Source: Candidatus Poribacteria bacterium
GTDB lineage: Bacteria; Poribacteria; WGA-4E; WGA-3G
Length of the DNA stretch: 64,000 bases
Assembly: GCA_022826805.1 (NCBI GenBank)
Contig: JAJDUH010000045.1
Span: forward strand, 62,001 to 126,000
Direction: 5' to 3'
The position numbers were made by a program, and so were the translations under genes. Shown piece after piece: positions 1 through 8,718 of the stretch; position 1 is the stretch's first letter, and each line of letters starts with the position of its first letter. The notes beneath the pieces were generated by a model that was given only the letters and a program-made list of their open reading frames with translations, made no database searches and had not been told where the DNA came from.

Positions 1-426
1 CTTATCTTTTTTGTGCTAAACATAGTGCCTTTTATCTACAAAACACTACCAGTCCTTATCTACGCCTGTACCCTACACTTCTTGGCGGAAGCTATAGGTC
101 CCATTCGGAGTTCACTCTATCAAACCTCACCACATTTAGAAGAGGCTGCACGCTCGCTCGGCTACCCCCCGCTACAGTCATTTGTCAGAACAGTCTTACC
201 GATTATGACGCGTGGTATGTTAACCGCTACAGCATTCGTTTTCCTCGCAACGATGAAGGAATTACCATTTACCTTTCTCTTATCACCTGCTGGATATGAA
301 ACGCTTGCTCTCAATGTCTGGAGTTATACCTCAGAGGCTATGTTCGCCGAAGCAGCACCTTATGCGCTGGCAATTTTGATATTTTCAGGGGTATTTGTCT
401 GGCTACTCATTCGGCACGAAGAATAA
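1..426 (+). CDS. ABC transporter permease, C-terminal part (5' truncated by window)
   Basis: The reading frame is already open at base 1, so only the last 141 or so residues are present. Seen: hydrophobic membrane segments and, near the middle, an EEAARSLG stretch followed by Phe and a TVLPI-like segment. This is the EAA loop with which binding-protein-dependent permeases contact the ATPase. The residues around it resemble iron(III)/thiamine-type (FbpB/ThiP-like) permeases that carry two permease domains. The substrate cannot be told from this fragment. It acts in the inner membrane. No ATPase or binding-protein gene follows directly downstream. Confidence 0.85.
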   Translation, partial: LIFFVLNIVPFIYKTLPVLIYACTLHFLAEAIGPIRSSLYQTSPHLEEAARSLGYPPLQSFVRTVLPIMTRGMLTATAFVFLATMKELPFTFLLSPAGYETLALNVWSYTSEAMFAEAAPYALAILIFSGVFVWLLIRHEE

Positions 427-460
427 ACTTAAAACACCACTAACAACTGGAGAGGATATT

Positions 461-901
461 ATGAAATTGCAAGCCCAAATTACCTATACTACTTTTTTAT
501 TCGCCTTGTTCCCATTTGTGATGCTGGGTTGCCTGTCTCTTGCAGCGCAAAATACAGTTCGCGTTGACAACGGCATTACGGAGAGTTATGAAATCTCAGA
601 AAGCGGACTCGGCACAATTCAGAAGTGGATACTCCCCGAAAGACGCGCCATCAATCGCATCGAAATCCACTTTGACCCGATTGAACCTTTAAGGAATATG
701 ACAGTTTACGCTCGAATGAGCGAGGATAATTGGCGGGTCGTCAAAGCAGTCAAGACCCCGGTTCGTAAATCACCTTATATTATCCGCACCCCTCTTGTCA
801 CCGATGCCATCCGTGTTGTCCTCTCCTCGTCAATGGGCAGGATTGACGCAGTACATCTCTACGGTTCCACATCAGAAACATCCTCTGAAAATACCTTTTA
901 G
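461..901 (+). CDS. Secreted hypothetical protein, possible beta-sandwich
   Basis: A 146-residue protein. The ATG at 461 is chosen because GGAGAGGA lies just before it; an in-frame start at 395 would overlap the upstream permease. Residues 1-30 are a signal peptide, with a Cys after Leu-Gly that could be a weak lipobox. The remainder alternates short beta-like stretches (for example INRIEIHFDPIEPL and the end DAVHLYGS) in a way that recalls discoidin or carbohydrate-binding folds, but no family is recognised with confidence. It starts 34 bases after the permease gene, so it may be co-transcribed with it. Confidence 0.65.
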   Translation: MKLQAQITYTTFLFALFPFVMLGCLSLAAQNTVRVDNGITESYEISESGLGTIQKWILPERRAINRIEIHFDPIEPLRNMTVYARMSEDNWRVVKAVKTPVRKSPYIIRTPLVTDAIRVVLSSSMGRIDAVHLYGSTSETSSENTF

Positions 902-1000
902 CGCGCCTGCCCCCATAATTTCCGAACAATTTCTTCATAAGTTGGTCAAATTATGGTAACATATCCATAGATTTTCAATTGGCAAACAGGAATAAATATA

Positions 1001-1651
1001 TTGTTCGACCTTTTAAGCTTCCCTCCTCTTGTAATAATCGGTGTGGACGCACTTAGAATACTGCTCGCTTTCATACTCGGTGTTTTTATCGTTAACATCT
1101 ATCGCTGGACGCATGCCAATATCCCACAAAAATCGTTTACAGACACACTGATTATCCTGTGTATGCTAATTTCGGTCGTAATGGTGATTATCGGTGATAG
1201 TATTGCGCGCGCCTTTAGTTTGGTCGGAGCATTGTCTATCATTCGGTTCCGTACCGCCATCCAAGATCCCCGCGATATCGGATTCGTTTTTTATGCCTTA
1301 GGTGTCGGCATGGCAGTCGGCGCAGGAAATCCCTCGGTAGCGGTTCTGGCAACATTTCTTATCGGCCTGATTATACTGGGTATGTACCACTGGCATGAAC
1401 GCTACAGTCACAATGGTGAATTTAGCCTGGAGTTCTGTCTTCCTCCCGATCCAAATCTTGAAACCCTTTATCGTCCGGTGTTTGATAAGCACCTGATTTA
1501 CGAACGCCTTATCGAAAAACGGATAAGAAAAAGCCAAGTACTTGAATTGAACTTCCGAGTTAGATTAGCGAATCCAGAGAAATGGCTCGAATTCTTTAAC
1601 GAACTATCAAGCCTTGAAAATGTGACAGAGACAAAGATGGATAAAGAATGA
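1001..1651 (+). CDS. DUF4956 family membrane protein
   Basis: 216 residues starting at TTG with AGGA about 9 bases upstream. At least four hydrophobic segments fill residues 8-135, followed by a soluble C-terminal domain of about 80 residues. The segment around GALSIIRFRTAI and DPRDIGFVFYALG is the conserved core of the DUF4956 family. In many bacteria this family sits beside CotH-like proteins and VTC-type polyphosphate polymerase domains. Here its stop codon overlaps an ATG of the CotH reading frame, which matches that known neighbourhood. No VTC gene is seen in the window. Function is unknown; a role in polyphosphate or surface processes would be inference from context. Confidence 0.8.
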   Translation: MFDLLSFPPLVIIGVDALRILLAFILGVFIVNIYRWTHANIPQKSFTDTLIILCMLISVVMVIIGDSIARAFSLVGALSIIRFRTAIQDPRDIGFVFYALGVGMAVGAGNPSVAVLATFLIGLIILGMYHWHERYSHNGEFSLEFCLPPDPNLETLYRPVFDKHLIYERLIEKRIRKSQVLELNFRVRLANPEKWLEFFNELSSLENVTETKMDKE

Positions 1652-1722
1652 AACACATAGAACAACGCAAATGCGAACCCGTCTATGAAAAAAAAAGGTC
1701 TAAGACTAAAAAGGAGAATACA

Positions 1723-4173
1723 ATGAAACCTATTAAACTGATACTACTCATTGGGCTGATAACTATCGGCTGGACACTACATGCAAGCGCACAAGACAGT
1801 CAAGAATCACCAAAACTCTCAGACGAACAGAAGCGGTTTGATCTCAATAGAGATGGAGAACTGAGCAGTGAAGAGAATGAACTCATGCTCCGAGTCACCA
1901 GTATAGAGGGATTTACTGGCAATAAATTCAGTCGTGAAGATATTGAGAGAATGCAACGCAATTCTGTTCCCGATAGAGGCTTTGGTGGACCGGGTGGAAT
2001 GCCCCGTGGGGACTTTGGTGGTGGACGCGGTGGACCGCGCGCACCCGAAAAATTAGTTGCACAGTTTGACACAGACAAAGATGGAAAATTAACCGGTGCC
2101 GAACGACAAGCAGCCTTGGACGCACGTGGCGGTGGCAGGAATGTCACGCTACTCGACGAAGCAAGTTTAAGGGAAAATGTTCAGAACGACATGCAAGCAA
2201 GCCTTGCTTCTGCCCCAGAAGGTTCCCCACCTCTTTACGATGACCACACTCTCCGCACACTCCACCTCCGATTTCACCATGAAGACTGGTATGAACAGAT
2301 GAGCGCTTTTTATCGTACAGATATTGAGGTCCCCGCCGATCTAATTGTTGATGGACACGTTTATCCAGATGTCGGTGTTCACTTCCGCGGCACATCCTCC
2401 TACTTCACGGTTAACTCGGAGAAGAAATCCTTTAATATCGCTGTTGACTATAGTGAAGATGGACAGCGTCTCTACGGTTACAAAACCCTCAACTTGCTCA
2501 ATGGGCATGTTGATGCTTCTTTCCTCCGTGAAGTCCTTTACAACCAAATCTCACGTACCTACATCCCTGCGATGAAGACCAATTTTGTGAAACTGGTTAT
2601 CAACGGTGAAAATTGGGGCGTTTATATCAATCTCCAGCAATATAACAAAGACTTTCTCGACGAGTGGTTCAACACAAGAGAGGGAGTCCGTTGGAAAGTA
2701 GGTCCCGGGAGAGGTGGTGCCTTGACGTATGCTGGCACCGATCCAGAAACGTATCAAGAAACCTACCAACTTAAAACCAGTAATGTTGAAAACCCTTGGG
2801 AAGACCTAATTGCACTCACTAAAATGCTTGACGAAACAACCCCAGATGCAGAACTCGCAAAAAACTTGCCATCTATGCTTAATATTGATCAGGTGTTGTG
2901 GCAACTCGCTGTCTCAAATGTCTTTATGGATGACGACGGCTATATCCATAAGGGCGGAGACTACACTATCTATCAAGATGTCAACGGCAGATTCCATCTT
3001 GTCCCACACGACAACAATGAAAGTATTAGGCCCGTTCGTTCCAGCCGAGGCGGTCCCGGTGGGGGTTGGTCATGGGGAGAACTAACAAACGGAATGCTCT
3101 CGCCGGTGACGCATGAAGACAATCCAGCGCGGCCGCTTATTCATCGACTGCTCTCAAATCCACAGTGGCGTGCCCGTTACCTGGCGCATGTCCGCACCGT
3201 CGTCAATAAGTGGCTTGATTGGGAAGTGATGGGTCCCATTGTCGCCGAATACATGGCACTCATCGATGCAGAAGTCCAGCAAGACGACAAAAAACTTTAC
3301 AGTTACGAGGAATTCGCGAATAATTCCGCTTCGGATATCAAGAATTTTGTAACCACACGTCGCGAGTATCTACTCAACCATCCAGAATTGAACAGACCGA
3401 CCCCGAAAATCCTCTCCGTTGATATGGAACTCGATGTTGATTTGGCAGAAAATAAATCGGCGTTAGTTAAAGTAATACTTGATGAATCAGTTGCGGTTGA
3501 TTCGGTTTTGTTGTATTATAGTCCTGAAAGACACGTTGTTTTTAATCGAGTTCAGATGACGAAGGACGGCAATATTTTCGTTGGAAACATTCCGGCTTTT
3601 CCACCAGACACAACGGTTTACTATTACGTTGAAGCAAATGCGGTGAAAACGCACGGGACAACCGTTTTTTCGCCTGCGGGCGCAGAACTCAATGCGGCAA
3701 CGCATCGGATCGGTGTTCCTGTGGCGAAAGAGCGTCCTGTTGTTATTAATGAACTGATGGCGGCCAACACCAAGACTGTTGTTGATCCGCAAGGACAATA
3801 TGAAGATTGGCTTGAGCTGCATAACCTCACTAACAATGTAGTAGATCTCACCGGGATGTACCTAACCGATAAAATAGACAATCTCAAAAAATGGGCATTT
3901 CCGGCGAATACAACGATTCCAGCGCGAGGGTATCTCCTCGTGTGGTTAGATGAAGATGGTAAAGCCAAAAAAGGGCTCCATGCCAATTTCAAACTATCTC
4001 GTAACGGTGAGACAGTAGCACTCGTTGATAGCGATACACGTGGAAATTTGGTACTTGATAGCGTTACGTTTGAAAAACAGGAGAAAGATGTTGCCTTGGG
4101 CAGATGGCCAAATGGAAATGGAGAACTCAGACATATCCAAACAACACCAGGTAAGGAAAACGTGCTTCAATAA
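1723..4173 (+). CDS. CotH kinase-like secreted protein with EF-hands and lamin-tail domain
   Basis: 816 residues. The ATG at 1723 is chosen over one at 1648 because AAGGAG lies 8 bases before it and it begins a clean signal peptide (MKPIKLILLIGLI...ASAQD). Order: signal peptide; an EF-hand loop DLNRDGELSSEE; a Gly/Arg-rich linker; a second EF-hand loop DTDKDGKLTGAE; a CotH-type kinase domain over roughly residues 160-560 (VHFRGTSSYF, the HDNNES segment); then a C-terminal lamin-tail (LTD) domain beginning near VVINELMAANTKT. CotH proteins are atypical kinases that phosphorylate secreted proteins. The EF-hands suggest calcium binding outside the cell. It follows the DUF4956 gene directly. The substrate is unknown. 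Confidence 0.88.
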   Translation: MKPIKLILLIGLITIGWTLHASAQDSQESPKLSDEQKRFDLNRDGELSSEENELMLRVTSIEGFTGNKFSREDIERMQRNSVPDRGFGGPGGMPRGDFGGGRGGPRAPEKLVAQFDTDKDGKLTGAERQAALDARGGGRNVTLLDEASLRENVQNDMQASLASAPEGSPPLYDDHTLRTLHLRFHHEDWYEQMSAFYRTDIEVPADLIVDGHVYPDVGVHFRGTSSYFTVNSEKKSFNIAVDYSEDGQRLYGYKTLNLLNGHVDASFLREVLYNQISRTYIPAMKTNFVKLVINGENWGVYINLQQYNKDFLDEWFNTREGVRWKVGPGRGGALTYAGTDPETYQETYQLKTSNVENPWEDLIALTKMLDETTPDAELAKNLPSMLNIDQVLWQLAVSNVFMDDDGYIHKGGDYTIYQDVNGRFHLVPHDNNESIRPVRSSRGGPGGGWSWGELTNGMLSPVTHEDNPARPLIHRLLSNPQWRARYLAHVRTVVNKWLDWEVMGPIVAEYMALIDAEVQQDDKKLYSYEEFANNSASDIKNFVTTRREYLLNHPELNRPTPKILSVDMELDVDLAENKSALVKVILDESVAVDSVLLYYSPERHVVFNRVQMTKDGNIFVGNIPAFPPDTTVYYYVEANAVKTHGTTVFSPAGAELNAATHRIGVPVAKERPVVINELMAANTKTVVDPQGQYEDWLELHNLTNNVVDLTGMYLTDKIDNLKKWAFPANTTIPARGYLLVWLDEDGKAKKGLHANFKLSRNGETVALVDSDTRGNLVLDSVTFEKQEKDVALGRWPNGNGELRHIQTTPGKENVLQ

Positions 4174-4177
4174 AACA

Positions 4178-4195
4178 AAACGAACCTTTTCGTTT
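4178..4195 (+). terminator. Short hairpin after the CotH gene
   Basis: A 7-bp inverted repeat AAACGAA / TTCGTTT with a CCTT loop starts a few bases after the CotH stop codon. It is followed by pyrimidine-rich CTGTTCTGTC rather than a strict T-run. It may be a weak intrinsic terminator. Confidence 0.4.
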
Positions 4196-4216
4196 CTGTT
4201 CTGTCTAATTCAATAA

Positions 4217-4318
4217 CAGCATGATTTAGTTGCCGCTTATATCAGCAAGTCTGACTACTTTAACGCAGGTCAGACACAAATGATTAAGGCTGTTGAAGCA
4301 TTGAATCGTCTGAACTGA
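4217..4318 (+). pseudogene. Possible gene remnant (C-terminal coding scrap)
   Basis: Between the CotH gene and the sigma-factor gene lies a short open frame ending in TGA. It encodes about 33 residues with normal amino-acid composition (AAYISKSDYFNAGQTQMIKA...). It has no start codon or ribosome binding site. It looks like the surviving C-terminus of a lost gene, but the parent family is not recognised and chance cannot be excluded. Confidence 0.25.
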
Positions 4319-4358
4319 ACAGAAGCATTTTCTTTACCCTTGCAATTTGGAGAAAAAT

Positions 4359-4982
4359 ATGTCCGGTGCAACAGTCTTTTCAGGAACTATGGAAACCTAT
4401 ACGGAGATAGGCAAGACAGAAGAATTAGACATCGAACAGGAACGTGAACTTGTCTTGCGTTGTCAGAACGGCGATGCCGATGCGATGGGTACCCTTATTA
4501 TTCGCTATCAACATTGGGTCTACAATATCGCTTATGGTATACTCGGGCACCATCAAGATGCACAGGATGTCGCCCAAGATGTGTTTCTCTCCGTATGGGA
4601 GAACATCGGAAAATTTGAGTTTCGCTCACAATTTTCTACATGGCTCTACCGTATTGTCAAAAACAAGTGTTTTAACCACATTGACCAGTACCAACGCCGG
4701 AAAACCGATCCGACAGAAATCGACGACTCCCAGCCATGGGTACCTCTCGATACAGCAACGCCGGAAGACGCCGCACTGCGATTAGAAGAAAAAGATATTG
4801 TCCACAGGGCACTCACAAGACTCAAAGATAGTTATAGAGAAATACTTGTGTTGAGAGAACTACGAGAACTCCCTTACGAAGAAATATCCGAAATTCTTGG
4901 TTGTACCCTGGGCAGGGTCAAATCTCGGTTGCATGAAGCCCGAAAAGCACTCAAAAAAGAACTGGAGCGAGTTGAGTGGTAG
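4359..4982 (+). CDS. ECF-type RNA polymerase sigma factor (sigma-70 family)
   Basis: 207 residues; ATG at 4359 with GGAG six bases upstream, in preference to a TTG at 4347 that overlaps that ribosome binding site. Region 2 is visible as a helix with YNIAYGILGHHQDAQDVAQD, the classic HxDAEDxxQ-like signature, followed by FSTWLYRIVKN. Region 4 is YREILVLRELRELPYEEIS plus the helix-turn-helix GCTLGRVKSRLHEARKALK. There is no region 1 or 3, so it is of the extracytoplasmic-function class. It is followed by a zinc-binding anti-sigma factor and an RseB-like protein, so it very likely answers an envelope signal and is held inactive by the next gene's product. Confidence 0.93.
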   Translation: MSGATVFSGTMETYTEIGKTEELDIEQERELVLRCQNGDADAMGTLIIRYQHWVYNIAYGILGHHQDAQDVAQDVFLSVWENIGKFEFRSQFSTWLYRIVKNKCFNHIDQYQRRKTDPTEIDDSQPWVPLDTATPEDAALRLEEKDIVHRALTRLKDSYREILVLRELRELPYEEISEILGCTLGRVKSRLHEARKALKKELERVEW

Positions 4983-5028
4983 ATGCTTTAAACAATTGCG
5001 CCTTTTACCACTACCCTCGATTGAAGAC

Positions 5029-5778
5029 ATGAACCATCAGCGAATTCAAAACGCACTATCAGCTTACTTGGATAATGAATTAAGTCCGAGCATGCAAAAA
5101 CGGGTTGAAGCACATCTCCGTTCCTGCCAGGAATGCACAGATATGCTCGCAGCGTTCCAGCATAATAGGGAAAAAATCAGGGAGCTCGTGCATCCTGCCC
5201 CACCGCTCAAAGATATGGTGATGGCAAAAATACACGAGCAATTTCAAGATGAATTATCGGCGTACCTGGATAATGAATTAGCACCTGATATGCGAAATCG
5301 GATTGAAGCACATCTTCACTCCTGCAACGAATGTTCGGATATGCTCGCAGCGTTCCAGCGAAATCGTGAGCGGATTAAAGGTCTTGAACATCCTGCGCCA
5401 CCATCAATTCATAACGCTGTAATGGCACAGATACGCGAACAGGCAGCAAAAACAATCACAGAGAAGCCTTCTCGTACCCTGCGACTACCAGACATTGGGC
5501 GATGGATACCGGATTTTGGACGCTGGTTTCTCCGTCCTGTTACTGCAGGCGCGACAGGGTTTTTGACGCTCGCGCTAATTGTAGGAGCACTTTACTTTTT
5601 TCCCACGACTTCCCAATATGAAGAAACACTCGATTTCTACTTTGGTATCTACACCGAACAAGTCACAGATAACCCATTGAGTGCCAACATTAGTAGCGTT
5701 CAATCGGAGGAATCCGTAGAATCGAATGGCGATACGGATCTGTTTCTCAACCTATATCTGGAGAATATAGGAAATTAA
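5029..5778 (+). CDS. Anti-sigma factor with duplicated zinc-finger (ZAS) domain
   Basis: 249 residues from the ATG at 5029; the ribosome binding site is weak. Two near-copies of a zinc-binding anti-sigma module lie in tandem, each with LSAYLDNEL followed by a His-x3-Cys-x2-Cys motif (AHLRSCQEC, then AHLHSCNEC). A positively charged linker and one membrane helix (TGFLTLALIVGALYFF) follow, then a short external tail rich in acidic and polar residues. ZAS proteins bind their cognate ECF sigma factor on the cytoplasmic side. The internal duplication is unusual. It sits 46 bases after the sigma gene and is very probably its regulator. Confidence 0.88.
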   Translation: MNHQRIQNALSAYLDNELSPSMQKRVEAHLRSCQECTDMLAAFQHNREKIRELVHPAPPLKDMVMAKIHEQFQDELSAYLDNELAPDMRNRIEAHLHSCNECSDMLAAFQRNRERIKGLEHPAPPSIHNAVMAQIREQAAKTITEKPSRTLRLPDIGRWIPDFGRWFLRPVTAGATGFLTLALIVGALYFFPTTSQYEETLDFYFGIYTEQVTDNPLSANISSVQSEESVESNGDTDLFLNLYLENIGN

Positions 5779-5811
5779 ATTCTTCCCAATGGGGATCCGA
5801 CAGGTGAACCT

Positions 5812-6909
5812 ATGCGAATCCATAAATATCTAATTTGTCATAAGAATTTCCGATTTATACTGTCTCTCCTTTGTAGTTCAGCTTTACCCTTTTTGCTGTA
5901 TGTATCCCCGACACTTTTTGCTGACACCGACACTCTCGAACGCATTGCAGAAGCCGAGCGTGAAGTGAGTTATGTCGGGGTCCGCCTAAAGACATTCATT
6001 TCTCCAAGAGGCACACGCACTTTTGAAGAGTTGGTTATTCATAAATCACCAGATGTCTTTTGCGGAAAAGAAATATCCGCAGTAGGCGAGCGAAAATCGT
6101 TTGAAGGTTCACGCGGCGATGAAAACCGCAGAGACACCCATAGAAGAGATCGCGACGAGCATCGCAGAAATGGTCGAGAAAGAGGGCGCGACCAGAGCAG
6201 ATGGCGACAACACAGAAGTCTATTTTCTGAAAAAGAGATTGCCCTTATTGCCCAAAACTACAACTTAGAAAAATCATCGTCTACAGAAAAAATAGCGAAT
6301 TACGAAACTGATATACTAACGATTACCCCTAAATTTGCGAACAGACCCACAAAACGGATTTTCTTTGCACGTAAGAATGGGGCTATCTTGCGATCGGAGT
6401 CGTTCGATGCTGAAGGCGTTCTTCGATTAATGTTTGTCTATACCCGGATTAGCTTTGATCCTGAAACCGTGGAACGCAAATGGCACACCTTTCAGAAGGA
6501 GATAAAACTGGAGCCACAGCATAGCCACCCAATTTCGCTGGTCGAAGGAGAAAAAATTCTCAAAACTAAACCTATCCAGCCCAAATACTTGCCCCCGGGC
6601 TTCCAGTTGCGGGATGTTCACGGCATAAAAGGGAAAAATCAGACAATCCATCTAATTTATACAGATGGCTTATTGGATTTTTCGATATTTGAAACAACGA
6701 ATAAGCAAGTGCTCCGTGATAGTGGAAGACGTAGAGGATCAGACACAATTGAGATTGACGGCACACGTGTGCATAAACACAGACACGGACCGACATACGC
6801 TTTCAGTTGGTCCAACAAAGACATTGGCTTCTTTCTATTCGGTGACATGCCGGCAAACGAAATGCAGAAGGTAGTGGAATCTATCATTCACATAGCAAAG
6901 GAAAGATAA
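5812..6909 (+). CDS. RseB/MucB-like secreted regulator of the sigma system
   Basis: 365 residues with a signal peptide ending near LFADTD. The N-terminal part (ERIAEAEREVSYVGVRLKT) and the C-terminal part (PKYLPPGFQLRDV, then a DUF4367-like ending with FFLFGDMP and a final helix) match the layout of MucB/RseB and related sigma-E regulatory proteins. Known members sit in the periplasm and protect the anti-sigma factor. A strongly charged Arg/Asp/His-rich stretch lies around residues 100-135 and interrupts the first domain. It is third in the sigma / anti-sigma / RseB array, which supports the call. Sequence similarity is distant, so the specific family is less sure than the context. Confidence 0.72.
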   Translation: MRIHKYLICHKNFRFILSLLCSSALPFLLYVSPTLFADTDTLERIAEAEREVSYVGVRLKTFISPRGTRTFEELVIHKSPDVFCGKEISAVGERKSFEGSRGDENRRDTHRRDRDEHRRNGRERGRDQSRWRQHRSLFSEKEIALIAQNYNLEKSSSTEKIANYETDILTITPKFANRPTKRIFFARKNGAILRSESFDAEGVLRLMFVYTRISFDPETVERKWHTFQKEIKLEPQHSHPISLVEGEKILKTKPIQPKYLPPGFQLRDVHGIKGKNQTIHLIYTDGLLDFSIFETTNKQVLRDSGRRRGSDTIEIDGTRVHKHRHGPTYAFSWSNKDIGFFLFGDMPANEMQKVVESIIHIAKER

Positions 6910-6918
6910 GGAGAGACT

Positions 6919-7728
6919 ATGCAGATATACAACGCGCTTATGTTAGGGATCATTGTTACCGGAATATTGTTCACTGGTACTGCAGGAGCTGATAGTACAA
7001 AAACTGAGCTTGAAAAATCACCGCGTCACGGTGAATGGGTGAAAGTAACAGCAGCCGATGGGCGGGTTGTCAATTCCTTCATCGTCTATCCAGAGGTGAA
7101 AGAACCTGCAACGGCTATTATCGTCATCCATGAGATTTTTGGACTCACTGATTGGATACGGCTTGTGGCTGATAGATTGGCTGCGGAAGGGTTTGTGGCA
7201 ATCTGCCCCGACCTGCTCTCTGGCATGGGGCCTGACGGCGGTGGTACAGAGAGTTTCGAGTCTGGTGATGATGTCCGACGGACTATCCGAGATCTCTCAT
7301 CTTCCCAAGTCACATCGGATTTGGACGCCATTCAGAAATATGTACGAGAACTGCCTTCAACCAACGAAAAGGTCGCAGTTTCCGGGTTCTGTTGGGGTGG
7401 TGGACAAACATTCAGTTACGGAGTCAATTCCGATACAATAGCCGCTGGCTTTGTATTCTACGGTCGCGCCGCACCCACAGAAGATGTACCCAAAATATCA
7501 GCACCCATATATGGCTTTTACGGCGAAAGCGACAATCGCATTAACGCCACGATTGATGCCACAAAAGCAGCAGCGGATGCAGCGAACGTTACCTACGAAC
7601 CCGTCATCTATGAGAACGTTGGCCACGCCTTCCTGAGACACGGTATGGCAGAAGACGCAAACGAAGCACAGAAAGCTGCCACCAAGGCAGCATGGAAACG
7701 GTGGGTTTCGCTTTTACAAGGGTTATAA
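6919..7728 (+). CDS. Secreted dienelactone hydrolase family protein
   Basis: 269 residues, AAGGAG 5 bases before the ATG, starting 10 bases after the RseB-like gene. Residues 1-24 form a signal peptide. An alpha/beta-hydrolase follows with nucleophile Cys158 in GFCWGG, Asp205 in GESDNR and His236 in GHAF, the Cys-Asp-His triad of the dienelactone hydrolase family. The conserved IHEIFGLTDWIR near the start of the fold is also seen. The natural substrate is unknown; many family members are not involved in dienelactone degradation. It could be under the control of the upstream sigma system because it ends the same co-directional run. Confidence 0.9.
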   Translation: MQIYNALMLGIIVTGILFTGTAGADSTKTELEKSPRHGEWVKVTAADGRVVNSFIVYPEVKEPATAIIVIHEIFGLTDWIRLVADRLAAEGFVAICPDLLSGMGPDGGGTESFESGDDVRRTIRDLSSSQVTSDLDAIQKYVRELPSTNEKVAVSGFCWGGGQTFSYGVNSDTIAAGFVFYGRAAPTEDVPKISAPIYGFYGESDNRINATIDATKAAADAANVTYEPVIYENVGHAFLRHGMAEDANEAQKAATKAAWKRWVSLLQGL

Positions 7729-7831
7729 TCTGCCTTTCTCTCGGAATCTCTTTCAAGTTGTGTAGGGGCTGGATCTCCCAGAAGCATTCAATTCTCCAAT
7801 AACTTTGATCTTCTGCCCAAGTTCTCTTCGC

Positions 7832-7876
7832 TGTAGGAGCGAGTGTTTTTGCTTGGGTGTTTCTTCATGATCGCGA
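7832..7876 (+). repeat. REP-like hairpin (GTAGGAGCGAG family)
   Basis: GTAGGAGCGAG at the left and a diverged ATCGCGA at the right enclose a TTTTTGCTTGGGTGTTTC core. The same unit recurs at about 46.05-46.21 kb, 46.78-46.87 kb and 51.18 kb. It lies in the gap between the hydrolase gene and the toxin gene, where no other coding signal is supported. Confidence 0.7.
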
Positions 7877-7942
7877 CGATGCTGCGAAAATGCTCAAAAA
7901 AAATCGACAATTGAATGGCTCTACTGGATCTCCGAAAAAGTA

Positions 7943-7971
7943 TTGCAAGATCACATCTGATTTGTTAGAAT
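7943..7971 (+). promoter_or_regulatory. Candidate sigma-70 promoter of the first toxin-antitoxin pair
   Basis: TTGCAA and TAGAAT are separated by 17 bases, ending 21 bases before the chosen toxin start. Prediction from sequence only. Confidence 0.4.
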
Positions 7972-7992
7972 ATATGCATGCAAAAGAAGCGA

Positions 7993-8331
7993 ATGCGAGA
8001 CCTTTTCTGGGTGGGAGACTCCAAGAAGCGACTTTTAGATTTTCCCGTCGATGCCCGGAAAAAAATTGGCTATACTTTAGGAGAGGTGCAGGCTGGCGAA
8101 ACGCCTAACAAAACCAAGCATTTGCGAGGATTTTCGGAGGTGTATGAAATTGCGAGGGAGCAGGCTGGAGGTGCCTATCGTGCCGTTTACGTAGTAAATC
8201 TGGGTGAGTTCGTTTACGTTCTACACTGCTTTCAGAAGAAATCGACGCGAGGGATAAAGACTCCCAAAAAGGAAATTGATTTAATCCGTAGACGCTTGAA
8301 CATGGCAAAAGAGCATGATCGAACGGGGTGA
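7993..8331 (+). CDS. HigB-like (RelE/ParE superfamily, Gp49 type) toxin
   Basis: 112 residues from the ATG at 7993. This start aligns with the paralogue at 39462 and with the family, whose members begin directly with a W-x-GDSxK-like strand (here MRDLFWVGDSKKRLL). An in-frame ATG at 7978 is possible. Conserved family features are the Y-R-AVYVVN strand, YVLHCFQKK and the KTPKKEIDLIRRRL tail. Such toxins are ribosome-dependent or free mRNA nucleases. The gene precedes its antitoxin, the usual HigBA order, with four bases between them. Confidence 0.85.
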   Translation: MRDLFWVGDSKKRLLDFPVDARKKIGYTLGEVQAGETPNKTKHLRGFSEVYEIAREQAGGAYRAVYVVNLGEFVYVLHCFQKKSTRGIKTPKKEIDLIRRRLNMAKEHDRTG

Positions 8332-8335
8332 TAAA

Positions 8336-8671
8336 ATGACTGAAGAAAAAATTGAAGTGGAAAAAAGCAGCGGCAATGTATTCAAGGATCTGGAGATTCC
8401 TAACCCAGAGGAATACCTTACTAAAGCCCGACTTGCTTTAATAATCAATGGCATTATAGCTGAAAGTGGACTCACGCAGCATAAAGCAGCTAAAATGCTA
8501 GACCTCAGCAAGTCCGAATTCTCCGCGCTTTCAGACGGACTTCTTGATGACTTTTCCATTGAATCCCTATTTTTACTCATCAGAAAACTCGATTGCAAGG
8601 TCGAAATCGTTGTCAGTGGGAAGCCCGCGCACAACCCCACCACAGAGATTAGCATTTTAATGCCTTTTTGA
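8336..8671 (+). CDS. HigA-like antitoxin, XRE-type helix-turn-helix
   Basis: 111 residues. The ATG at 8336 is preferred to an upstream in-frame codon at 8315 because GGGGTG precedes it and it avoids overlapping the toxin. The central region (LTQHKAAKMLDLSKSEFSAL) is an XRE-type helix-turn-helix, preceded by SGNVFKDLEIPNPEEYLTKA, a motif shared almost unchanged with the second antitoxin at 39805. It should bind and neutralise the toxin encoded just upstream and repress the operon. Confidence 0.85.
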   Translation: MTEEKIEVEKSSGNVFKDLEIPNPEEYLTKARLALIINGIIAESGLTQHKAAKMLDLSKSEFSALSDGLLDDFSIESLFLLIRKLDCKVEIVVSGKPAHNPTTEISILMPF

Positions 8672-8718
8672 AATTTTCTTCGCAAACCGGGTCAATCTCC
8701 AGATAAAAAGGTCCACGT

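Noticed and set aside
7857..8108. 83-residue frame overlapping the first toxin
   Set aside because: It begins in a REP and runs in another frame of the toxin gene, with no family similarity or ribosome binding site.
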